This document shows positions 5,699 through 11,688 of a stretch of DNA of 11,688 nucleotides, piece by piece; the first letter of the stretch is position 1, and each line of letters begins with the position of its first letter. This DNA is from Bacteroidales bacterium (GTDB taxonomy: Bacteria; Bacteroidota; Bacteroidia; Bacteroidales; JAOZVK01). Position numbers and translations under genes: made by a program. The DNA lies in assembly GCA_029938185.1 (NCBI GenBank), contig JAOZVK010000130.1, positions 1 to 11,688 on the forward strand, in the 5' to 3' direction. Under the pieces are notes generated by a model. The model was given only the letters and a program-made list of their open reading frames with translations, searched no databases and was not told the origin of the DNA.

Positions 5699-8680
5699 AT
5701 GAAAAATATAAAATTAACATTATTAATAATTGTTATTTTAATTATTAATATAAGAATATCTTTATCTCAGCATCTGCGTCCTACAAATCTAAATAAAAAC
5801 ACAGCAGTTGAATTCAATGATGGTGATGAATATATTGTTTCAAAAACTAAAAACTCAATTGTTGCGGTAAATGCTAAATATAAAAGAAAGGAATTAACCT
5901 TTTTTGTGGTTTGTCAGAATAAAACAAACAGACCTATTAATGTTGCAGCTTCTAATTTGTTTGTTAATGGTGAAAGCAAAAGAGGTGAGAAAATTTCTCT
6001 AAAAGTATATTCTTACGATGAATATGTACAACGCTTAGTAAAAAGAGCCAATGCTGCTTCCGTTTTCGGTGCTGTTGTTGTTGGTTTAGACCAAGGGTTA
6101 AATGAAAAAACACAAGCACAAAAAGATAAGGAAATAAGAGATTTAGAAGCAAGAAATACTCAAATCTATAAAAGTGCAGAGGAAAAAGCCAGCTATTTGC
6201 TAAAGAATACAACATTAACTAAATACGATGAATTTGTAAAAGGTCAGATTAAAGTTAAAAATAATAGATTGTATTCTCATAAAATATACTTGTATATACC
6301 TGTGGGTACTGAAACTCATGAAATATGTTACATTCGTTCACGTAAGAAACCCAAAAAGAAAAGGATAGTTAAAACTATTGAAGATAATTATTACAATAAT
6401 GGATTAACTAAATATAATAATAAAAATTATGATGATGCTATCTCTGATTTCAGCAAATATATTAAACTAAAACCAAATGAGACAAAAGGGTATTATGCAA
6501 GAGGTATTTGTAAAATGGAGCGTGAAGATTATGAAGGAGCATTAAGTGATTTTGACCAAGCATTAATAATTGACCCAACAGATATTAATACTTTGAAAGC
6601 ACATGGAGGTATTTATTACAATATAAAAGATTATAAGGCAGCAATTAGAGATTATTCAAAAATTATAAAAATTTATCCAGATAGTGTTAATGCCTATTAT
6701 CTTAGAGCTAATGCTGAAATAAAAAGAAAAAAAAATAGAAATGCAATAAATGATTTTACAATAGCTATTAAACTTGAACCAAATAATTTTGTTGGGTATT
6801 ATTATAGAGCTGATACTAAATATGCAATAGATGATATAAAGGGGGCTATTAAGGATTATAGTAAAGCTATTAAAATTTATCCTACATTAGTTTTACTTTA
6901 TTATAAACGAGCTATAATTAAATATAGAAATTATGGTTTAGGTTTAGCAAGAAATGATTTTAAGAAGATAATACAATTGGAAAATAAATCTGGTACATTT
7001 GTTTGGAAGCCTTTTGCACTTCATTATTTAGGTAAAAAGAATGAGGCTATCAAACTTATGAAAAGTATTGTAGTTAATGAAAATAAAGCAATTAATCATT
7101 ATAATTTAGCTTGTCTATATTCATTACAAAATAATATTCAAGGAGGAATAGAATCTTTATCAACAGCCTTAAACAAAGGTTATTCAGATTTTGACTGGAT
7201 AATAAGGGACGAGGATATGGATAATATTAAATATAACAATGAGTTTAATACACTCCTCCTAAAGTATGGAGTTAATCATAAATTTACACCACAAGAATAT
7301 GTACAAAAATATGTTGAAAATAGAATTATTGTTTGGCAGCAAAAAGGTAAATATGAAAAAACTAGTGATTACAAACAAAGAGTAAATGAAAAAACTCGAA
7401 ATAAAAAAATAAAAATTCTTAAAAAACAAGCGATTACAATTTTTAAGAAAAAATATCTTGTGGGTATTAATTGGAAAAATTTATCAATTGAAGGTTATGA
7501 TGCAGATTCTGAGACATTTAGAATAAGACAAGAAAAAGTTGGTGTATTTATAATTAATGTGCCTATTAAAGATGCTGAGTATTTTGAAAATAATTACGAA
7601 TCACTTCATTACAGTAAAGCAGATGTTCTTTTAAAAGATGAAAGCATTATTTTAAGTTATCTTGTTGTAAAAAATACGCAAAAGAAAAAGACTTGGGTTT
7701 ATGATATTACTAAACAAGTTAATTATAACCCGACAGAATTTATTGTGAATTTTGATAAAGTTGAAGCAGGATTACCATCATTTAATAAAAAAACAAAAGG
7801 TAACAATAAAAAAATTATTATAGGTAAATCTGATGTAGATGAAAATCTTCCAAATACAAAAACCTCTAATTCAAGTGCAATAGCAGTTGTAATTGGTAAC
7901 AAAAATTATAAAAAAACTAGACATGTTGATTATGCTCACAATGATGCTAATAGTGTTAAAACATATTTAATAAAATGTTTAGGTTATAAAAAAGGTAATA
8001 TAATTTATATGGAAGATGCTACACTTGGCGAATTTAACACATTATTTGGCACAAAAGATAATCACAAAGGACAACTGTATAATACTATTAAACAGGGCGT
8101 TTCTGATGTGTTTATTTATTATTCGGGACATGGTGCTCCAGATTTGGAGACAAAATCGGCATATTTTGTACCAGTTGAATGCGCCCCCAATTATATCAAT
8201 ACTGGAGGCTATTCAATTGATATATTATATTCTAATTTGTCAAAACTAAATGCTAAAAGTGTAACAATTGTAACTGATGCTTGTTTTTCTGGTGCTATTT
8301 TCAAAAATATAAGTCCTATAGGAATCGAAGCTATAAGTCCAATTGCAACTATTCCTAATTGTGCAATATTAAGTTCTTCTTCGGGGTCGGAAGTATCAAG
8401 TTGGTATACAGAGAAACAACATGGAATGTTTACATATTTCTTTTTAAAAGCAATTCAAGACAGGAAATCATCAGATAAAAATAAGGATAAGAAACTTACA
8501 ATTAGTGAAATATACGAATATATAAATAATTTCAGCGAAGGTGTTCCTTATTTTGCTCGTTTATTACACAATGTTAAACAGAATCCAACATTACAAGGAA
8601 ATTCAGTAAAATATGGAAAATCAAAAAGTTATAAAAAACCAAAAAGTTATAAAAATAGAGTATTAGTTAAATATAAATAA
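5699..8680 (+). CDS. exported TPR / caspase-like (C14) protein
   Basis: 993 residues. The signal peptide (about 1-23, ending I-S-L-S) sends it to the periplasm or beyond. Residues about 25-227 form an unrecognised beta-rich and helical domain. Six consecutive 34-residue TPRs run from 231 to 434 (pattern Y-Y-x-R-A ... A-I-x-D-[FY]-x-x-A-I-x-[IL]-x-P), with one or two degenerate ones to about 500. An alpha/beta connector (about 530-720) precedes the caspase-like domain at 725-955: start A-I-A-V-V-I-G-N-x-N-Y, catalytic His811 in S-G-H-G, catalytic Cys862 in D-A-C-F-S-G, and a C-terminal p10-like strand G-M-F-T-Y-F-F. Residues 926-937 (D-K-N-K-D-K-K-L-T-I-S-E) fit an EF-hand loop, suggesting calcium control. 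The tail is Lys/Tyr-rich and no type IX sorting domain is seen. Cys-His proteases of this class include metacaspases and orthocaspases; substrate unknown. The LPP20-like gene follows after 16 bp. Confidence 0.9.
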   Translation: MKNIKLTLLIIVILIINIRISLSQHLRPTNLNKNTAVEFNDGDEYIVSKTKNSIVAVNAKYKRKELTFFVVCQNKTNRPINVAASNLFVNGESKRGEKISLKVYSYDEYVQRLVKRANAASVFGAVVVGLDQGLNEKTQAQKDKEIRDLEARNTQIYKSAEEKASYLLKNTTLTKYDEFVKGQIKVKNNRLYSHKIYLYIPVGTETHEICYIRSRKKPKKKRIVKTIEDNYYNNGLTKYNNKNYDDAISDFSKYIKLKPNETKGYYARGICKMEREDYEGALSDFDQALIIDPTDINTLKAHGGIYYNIKDYKAAIRDYSKIIKIYPDSVNAYYLRANAEIKRKKNRNAINDFTIAIKLEPNNFVGYYYRADTKYAIDDIKGAIKDYSKAIKIYPTLVLLYYKRAIIKYRNYGLGLARNDFKKIIQLENKSGTFVWKPFALHYLGKKNEAIKLMKSIVVNENKAINHYNLACLYSLQNNIQGGIESLSTALNKGYSDFDWIIRDEDMDNIKYNNEFNTLLLKYGVNHKFTPQEYVQKYVENRIIVWQQKGKYEKTSDYKQRVNEKTRNKKIKILKKQAITIFKKKYLVGINWKNLSIEGYDADSETFRIRQEKVGVFIINVPIKDAEYFENNYESLHYSKADVLLKDESIILSYLVVKNTQKKKTWVYDITKQVNYNPTEFIVNFDKVEAGLPSFNKKTKGNNKKIIIGKSDVDENLPNTKTSNSSAIAVVIGNKNYKKTRHVDYAHNDANSVKTYLIKCLGYKKGNIIYMEDATLGEFNTLFGTKDNHKGQLYNTIKQGVSDVFIYYSGHGAPDLETKSAYFVPVECAPNYINTGGYSIDILYSNLSKLNAKSVTIVTDACFSGAIFKNISPIGIEAISPIATIPNCAILSSSSGSEVSSWYTEKQHGMFTYFFLKAIQDRKSSDKNKDKKLTISEIYEYINNFSEGVPYFARLLHNVKQNPTLQGNSVKYGKSKSYKKPKSYKNRVLVKYK

Positions 8681-8696
8681 TTAAAATTAATTAAAA

Positions 8697-9269
8697 ATGA
8701 AAAAAGGAATATATTATTTTTTAGTAGTAGTTATACTAACATTAGCTATGAATAGTTGTAAGAGTACTAAAGATATAACAAAAAGCAAAGATGTTACTGA
8801 AATTAAAGTTCCATTATCAGGTAAAGAATATCGAAGTAATAAAAAATTCTTTAGAGCAAAATCGTCTGGTAGAAGTGTAAATATGGCTGTAGCAAAAAAA
8901 ATTGCAATAGTAAATGCAAAAGCAGAAATAGCTGGCTTAATTAGAACAAAAGTAAAAGTTGTTACTGTTGATTACACTAAACAACGTACAGTTAGTAATG
9001 CAATTGAATTTGGTAATACTCTTGATGATGAGACCAGATTGCTAGTTAATGAAGAATTAAAAAGTGTTGCTATTATTGGAGAAAAAATACTTCAACTAAA
9101 AGATGGTAGTTATCAATATTGGGTTGCAATTGAAATATCAAAAGACGATATTATGAATGGGATAAATAACAAAATTTCAAAAGACAAAAAACTTCAACTT
9201 GATTATGACAAACATAAATTTAAACAGGTATTTGACAAAGAAATGGAAAAATTTGAAAAAGATAATTAA
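8697..9269 (+). CDS. LPP20-like lipoprotein in caspase operon
   Basis: 190 residues. Lipobox M-N-S-C with Cys21 as lipid site. The next residues, K-S-T-K-D, lack the early acidic pair of the other lipoproteins here, so it may stay on the periplasmic face. The conserved core is F-F-R-A-x-S-S-G (51-58) followed by a helix with Ala every three to four residues (A-V-A-K-K-I-A ... A-K-A-E-I-A, 64-79), then I-R-T-K-V and a strand D-G-S-Y-Q-Y-W-V-A-I-E (136-146). This resembles the LPP20 family of lipoproteins, in which an Ala-rich helix and a beta sheet form a small domain. The C-terminus is a charged helix. It begins 16 bp after the caspase stop, so the two are almost certainly cotranscribed and probably work in one complex. 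The family's biochemical role is not known. Confidence 0.75.
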   Translation: MKKGIYYFLVVVILTLAMNSCKSTKDITKSKDVTEIKVPLSGKEYRSNKKFFRAKSSGRSVNMAVAKKIAIVNAKAEIAGLIRTKVKVVTVDYTKQRTVSNAIEFGNTLDDETRLLVNEELKSVAIIGEKILQLKDGSYQYWVAIEISKDDIMNGINNKISKDKKLQLDYDKHKFKQVFDKEMEKFEKDN

Positions 9270-9301
9270 ATCTTTACAAGTAAAAACATTAAGTGACATT
9301 A

Positions 9302-9332
9302 TTAATCTCCCAATTGAAACATGGGAGATTAA
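9302..9332 (+). terminator. 11-bp perfect hairpin after LPP20-like gene
   Basis: TTAATCTCCCA (9302-9312) pairs perfectly with TGGGAGATTAA (9322-9332) around a 9-nt loop, 32 bp after the stop. It is followed by AATGCC with no T run. It may partly terminate the transcript before the DUF4384 gene or protect the 3' end, which would make that gene less tightly coupled to the first two. Confidence 0.55.
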
Positions 9333-9378
9333 AATGCCAATAAAATAGAGTAAACTAATTAAATAGTCTAATCAGAAT

Positions 9379-10215
9379 ATGAAAAATATTAAAATAATTT
9401 ATATTACTATACTATTGTTACTATCTGTAAGTAACATATATACCCAAAAAGAAATTAAAGTAAAAGGAGTTAAAGGCAGTTGGATAATATCGAACATCAG
9501 CCCACAGGAAGCAAAAGAAAAAGCCATATTGGAAGCAAAAAAAGCAGCTTTATTAAAAGCAGGTATAAGCGAGCAAATATCAGAGACAAATACACTTAAT
9601 AAATCGGAAAATAAAGGTGAATACAAGCAAATATTTAATTCAATTTCGACAGTTGAGGTAAATGGAAAGGTTTTGAGCTATAATGTTATTAGTGAAAAAA
9701 AGAAAGTTGATAAATTTGATAATTTTGTAGTTGAAGTAATAATTGATGCAGTTGTTGTTAAGTATAAAACAAAAAAAGATATTTCGTTTGATTTTAAAGT
9801 AAGCAAAATTGAGTCATTTTATAGAAACAACGAAGTTTTAGTTTTTTCATTTACACCATTCAAAAATGGTTATCTAAAAATTTTTAATATAAGCGATACC
9901 GAATCATTTTTGCTATATCCATTTAAAAGCGAAAAATATACACATTTTAATGATATACCCGATAACTTGTTTTTTAAGAACAGCAAAATTCAATTTCCGA
10001 TAAATACAATGTTTGGTAATCCGAGAACAGGCAAACATGGGTATACTGTAAGTACAACTAAAGAAAAAGAAGTAAACCATTTGATATTTGTTTTCACAAA
10101 AAGCAATATTCCTTTTTATAATGAAGTAAATTATAAAAACATCATAAAATGGATATACTCAACCCCCCCAGACCAAAGAATAGTCAAATATTTTGGATTT
10201 ACAATTACAAAATAA
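9379..10215 (+). CDS. exported DUF4384 protein with FlgT-N/LPP20-like helix
   Basis: 278 residues. A signal peptide (about 1-22) is followed by an N-terminal domain (about 25-130). Its helix S-P-Q-E-A-K-E-K-A-I-L-E-A-K-K-A-A (41-57) leading to A-G-I resembles the LPP20 and FlgT N-terminal type, and strands such as F-V-V-E-V-I-I-D-A-V-V-V follow. Residues about 135-245 match DUF4384: a strand V-L-V-F-S-F, then G-Y-L-K-I-F-N-I-S-D (164-173), L-L-Y-P (178-181), a strand I-Q-F-P, G-Y-T-V, and a final strand L-I-F-V-F-T. DUF4384 is known as a domain joined to bacterial caspase-type proteins, so its presence two genes after a caspase supports a shared function. It probably acts in the periplasm. 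It is separated from the LPP20-like gene by 109 bp containing a hairpin. Confidence 0.72.
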   Translation: MKNIKIIYITILLLLSVSNIYTQKEIKVKGVKGSWIISNISPQEAKEKAILEAKKAALLKAGISEQISETNTLNKSENKGEYKQIFNSISTVEVNGKVLSYNVISEKKKVDKFDNFVVEVIIDAVVVKYKTKKDISFDFKVSKIESFYRNNEVLVFSFTPFKNGYLKIFNISDTESFLLYPFKSEKYTHFNDIPDNLFFKNSKIQFPINTMFGNPRTGKHGYTVSTTKEKEVNHLIFVFTKSNIPFYNEVNYKNIIKWIYSTPPDQRIVKYFGFTITK

Positions 10216-10312
10216 AATATTTGCAACCACTTTTCAAAGACCAAAGTATTGTTACAAAAGTTTTTTGACATTTATTTATTTATAACATTCTGATTAAATT
10301 GTCTTTATAAGT

Positions 10313-10344
10313 AATTAACAATTAACAATGGATAATTAACAATT
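10313..10344. repeat. AATTAACA short tandem repeats
   Basis: Three occurrences of AATTAACAAT (starting 10313, 10320 and 10334) within 32 bp, the third separated by GGAT. Such low-complexity TTAATTG/CAATTAA strings also occur in the spacers of the REP array at the right end of the window. Confidence 0.7.
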
Positions 10345-10449
10345 TTGCTTACGCTTGATAAACAGCATAATAATAAAAACAAAAGTGTTGTTTTTATATA
10401 TCGACCTACTTACTAATGCGTAAGCAACTATAAAATAGGTCGAAGACCT
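10345..10449 (+). promoter_or_regulatory. interleaved inverted repeats, possible leader RNA
   Basis: Four helices can form. A: TTGCTTACGC (10345-10354) with GCGTAAGCAA (10418-10427). C: a 10-bp hairpin 10373-10382/10388-10397 inside A. B: CGACCTA (10402-10408) with TAGGTCG (10436-10442); its left arm is inside A and its right arm outside, so A and B together would make a pseudoknot. D: AGGTC (10437-10441) with GACCT (10445-10449) competes with B for the same strand. Mutually exclusive B and D so near the start at 10465 look like a regulatory switch, but no known riboswitch class was recognised. Confidence 0.4.
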
Positions 10450-10464
10450 TAAATATTTATTTTA

Positions 10465-10911
10465 ATGAATCCCACACAATCAACATCAATGAAAATAAGC
10501 CTAATCTATACAGCACAATTTGAAAACAAAGATGGTATATACTTACCATTTTATGACGAACCTATAGAAACAAATTTTACAACAGGAAAAGGCGAAAAAT
10601 TCAAAGCTTTTGAGACAAAAATATTAATGCTAAAAAAAGACGATAAATTTGCATTCACACTATCATCAGTAGATACTTATGGAGAATATATTGACGAATA
10701 CGAACACCAAATTGCAAGTATTAATGCAATCAAAAATTTATCGGGAAAAGAAACACTACAATGTGGCTTGCTTAGATTCAAAAACGGACAATTTGCTGTA
10801 ATCAACGAAGTATTAGGGGATATTGTAGATATAAATTTGAATCACCCTTTTGCAGGACACAATATATATTATGAAGGTGAAATTATTGATATTGAAACCG
10901 CTGGCTTGTAA
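10465..10911 (+). CDS. SlyD-like FKBP peptidyl-prolyl isomerase
   Basis: 148 residues with no signal peptide, so cytoplasmic. It matches SlyD-type FKBPs: an opening strand I-S-L-I-Y-T-A-Q-F with D-G (11-24), F-E-T-K-I-L-M-L (49-56) where SlyD has its G-L-E-x-A-L helix, T-Y-G-E (71-74), an inserted flap domain (about 81-115), and the hallmark V-D-I-N-L-N-H-P-F-A-G (121-131) followed by Y-Y-E-G-E-I-I-D-I. Such proteins catalyse cis/trans isomerisation of prolyl bonds and act as folding chaperones. The metal-binding His-rich tail of E. coli SlyD is missing; the chain ends soon after the last strand. The segment F-K-A-F-E replaces the usual I-P-G-L-E, so catalytic activity may be reduced. The start could be Met9 (10489), since the FKBP fold begins there. 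The REP array begins three bases after its stop. Confidence 0.8.
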   Translation: MNPTQSTSMKISLIYTAQFENKDGIYLPFYDEPIETNFTTGKGEKFKAFETKILMLKKDDKFAFTLSSVDTYGEYIDEYEHQIASINAIKNLSGKETLQCGLLRFKNGQFAVINEVLGDIVDINLNHPFAGHNIYYEGEIIDIETAGL

Positions 10912-10914
10912 AAT

Positions 10915-11030
10915 CATAGGGCGTTGCCCCATGTTAATGCTTATGCCCCTTCAGGGCGTTGTTAATTGATGTTTTGTTTTGATTCATAGGGCGTTGCCCC
11001 ATGCTGATGCTGGTGCCCTTTCAGGGCGTT
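10915..11030 (+). repeat. REP-like array, two direct units of 70-bp period
   Basis: Unit 1 starts at 10915 and unit 2 at 10985. Each contains CATAGGGCGTTGCCCCATG, an imperfect 19-nt palindrome (CAT/ATG and GGGC/GCCC around GTT), a short variable stretch, then GCCCyTTCAGGGCGTT, a second small hairpin (GCCC/GGGC). AGGGCGTT occurs twice per unit in direct orientation. In unit 1 the hairpins are followed by a TTAATTGATGTTTTG-type spacer leading to the next CATAGGG. The GC-rich palindromes contrast strongly with the AT-rich genome. They resemble REP sequences of the neighbouring Y1 transposase. Confidence 0.85.
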
Positions 11031-11072
11031 AGCTTAGTTATTAAATGTTGTTAATTGATTTGTATGGATTTT

Positions 11073-11115
11073 GCCCTGAAGGGGCATGAGCATTAGCATG
11101 GGGCAACGCCCTATG
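11073..11115 (-). repeat. REP-like unit in inverted orientation
   Basis: The reverse complement of the units at 10915 and 10985: GCCCTGAAGGGGC (11073-11085), variable stretch, then GGGGCAACGCCCTATG (11100-11115). The inverted placement against the first two units makes a large inverted repeat able to fold as a long hairpin, as in REP doublets (BIMEs). Confidence 0.85.
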
Positions 11116-11138
11116 AACAATGTAAACCCCTTAATGCC

Positions 11139-11151
11139 GCCCTGAAAGGGC
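11139..11151 (-). repeat. partial REP hairpin next to transposase gene end
   Basis: GCCCTGAAAGGGC, the inverted form of the second REP hairpin, without its CATAGGG partner at the normal distance. It lies 14 bp past the transposase stop codon and may mark the element end or terminate the transposase transcript. Confidence 0.7.
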
Positions 11152-11165
11152 AATGAGCCAATATA

Positions 11166-11618
11166 TTAATCCCAAACATACCTTTCATCGTAATCAACAT
11201 TATATTTTTTCAAAAATGCCCGAAACTCATCTTGAAATGTTTTTTTTCGATGATGTTCTGCTTGATTGTTTATATAATTTACTACTACATTTATTTCCGA
11301 TGGATTAACAGAAAAAATACCGTATCCGTTTTGCCAATAAAAATTTTGGTATTCCTCTCCTTTGGTTTTTACCCATTTAGATGATTGTCTTTTTATTTCC
11401 TCTAATAATTTTATTTGGGTGATTTTTTTAGATAACAAACATAATATATGAACGTGATCTTTGTGCCCCCCAACTCGTATAGGGTTGCATTCTAACTCTT
11501 TGCATATTCCTCCCAAATATTCAAACAAAACTGATTGTATTTCTGGTTTTATAATTGCTTGTCTGTTCTTTGTGCTGAATGTAATGTGTACGTAAACTTT
11601 TGATAATGATTGTGGCAT
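11166..11618 (-). CDS. IS200-like Y1 transposase (TnpA_REP / RAYT type)
   Basis: 150 residues, the normal length for this family. The HUH metal-binding motif is H-V-H at 55-57 in G-G-H-K-D-H-V-H-I-L. The catalytic tyrosine should be Tyr115 in N-Y-I-N-N-Q, with Gln119 four residues later as third metal ligand, as in IS200/IS605 TnpA. W-Q-N-G-Y-G-I-F-S-V (95-104) is typical for the Bacteroidota branch. The start V-Y-V-H-I-T-F-S-T-K is the first strand of the fold. The enzyme would cut and rejoin single-stranded DNA at hairpins with a 5'-phosphotyrosine link. No tnpB is present. GC-rich palindromes flank the gene in opposite orientations, which fits a REP-associated tyrosine transposase rather than an ordinary IS. 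All key residues seem intact, so it is likely active. Confidence 0.88.
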   Translation of the reverse strand: MPQSLSKVYVHITFSTKNRQAIIKPEIQSVLFEYLGGICKELECNPIRVGGHKDHVHILCLLSKKITQIKLLEEIKRQSSKWVKTKGEEYQNFYWQNGYGIFSVNPSEINVVVNYINNQAEHHRKKTFQDEFRAFLKKYNVDYDERYVWD

Positions 11619-11633
11619 AGTTTTTTGCTTTTG

Positions 11634-11688
11634 GCCCTTTCAGGGCGTTATTAATTAATGTTTGGTTTTGATTCATAGGGCGTTGCCC
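11634..11688 (+). repeat. REP-like unit upstream of transposase, cut by window end
   Basis: The GCCCTTTCAGGGCGTT hairpin (from 11635), the ATTAATTAATGTTTGG-type spacer, then CATAGGGCGTTGCCC from 11674 to the window end. The distance from the first to the second element is 40 bp, exactly as between 10945 and 10985, so this is the same 70-bp repeat. It lies in the promoter region of the minus-strand transposase, 15 bp from its start codon. Confidence 0.85.

Larger units (their letters stand above)
10216..10464. other. structured intergenic region before FKBP gene
   Basis: No gene is seen in these 249 bp. From 10216 to 10312 nothing stands out. From 10313 an AT-rich repeat is followed by several overlapping inverted repeats up to 10449, 15 bp before the start at 10465. 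They are listed separately and could be an RNA leader or a small repeat element. Confidence 0.7.

Noticed and set aside
5964..6215. Minus-strand open frame inside the caspase-like gene
   Set aside because: Lies wholly within the strongly supported plus-strand gene; the product is a hydrophobic and His-rich chain without recognisable features.
8016..8249. Second plus-strand open frame within the caspase domain
   Set aside because: Overlaps the catalytic His region of the main frame; its product shows no motif, so it is a frame shadow.
5699..8680. TPR-CHAT protease of a type III-E CRISPR (Craspase-like) system
   Set aside because: TPR plus caspase-like order is similar, but this protein has a signal peptide and there are no cas genes or repeats nearby.
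9399..9626. Minus-strand open frame inside the DUF4384 gene
   Set aside because: The complementary strand encodes a signal peptide and a conserved helix; the reverse product has no features.
10915..11160. CRISPR array
   Set aside because: Repeats are palindromic, occur in both orientations and share conserved spacers; there are no cas genes. They are REP-like units.
11073..11688. Complete IS605-type element
   Set aside because: Only a TnpA-type gene is present, with no tnpB or omega-RNA-like region; the flanking repeats belong to a larger series of units.

Overview
The window looks like a chromosomal segment of an AT-rich member of the Bacteroidota. The reasons are the strong A/T codon bias, A-rich stretches instead of Shine-Dalgarno sites before start codons, a candidate promoter of the TAnnTTTG type, several lipoproteins with charged residues after the lipobox cysteine, PorT-like outer-membrane barrels, and an OmpA-barrel fusion. 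I cannot name a genus. No rRNA, tRNA or CRISPR array was recognised.

Layout. Positions 1-436 are non-coding: five 16-bp tandem repeats (1-84), then three iterations of a GTACkGATTkTACAAT motif, the last lying in a perfect 34-bp palindrome followed by a T run (238-337), then a candidate promoter. From 437 to 5559 all genes are on the plus strand and encode envelope proteins: a small lipoprotein, a PorT-like barrel, two tandemly duplicated YD-repeat-like lipoproteins, a 290-residue lipoprotein with a Cys-containing C-terminal part, and a barrel-OmpA fusion. From 5699 to 10215 lies the most notable block: an exported protein of 993 residues with at least six TPR repeats and an intact caspase-like (peptidase C14) domain, a 190-residue LPP20-like lipoprotein 16 bp downstream, and a 278-residue exported protein with an LPP20/FlgT-N-like helix and a DUF4384-like C-terminal domain. 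A structured intergenic region (10313-10450) leads into a cytoplasmic SlyD-like FKBP prolyl isomerase (10465-10911). The window ends in an array of GC-rich REP-like palindromes around a minus-strand HUH Y1 transposase of the IS200/TnpA_REP type (11166-11618).

How the genes may work together. Almost everything from 437 to 10215 carries an export or lipoprotein signal, so this is an envelope-directed region. The caspase-like protein, the LPP20-like lipoprotein and the DUF4384 protein probably form a periplasmic or outer-membrane module: TPRs for protein binding, a Cys-His protease domain with an EF-hand-like loop, and two small partner proteins. DUF4384 is known from bacterial caspase-type proteins as a fused domain; here it is on a separate gene. 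Substrate and purpose are unknown. The distal transposase and its repeats look like a domesticated REP/RAYT system and are probably unrelated to the envelope genes.
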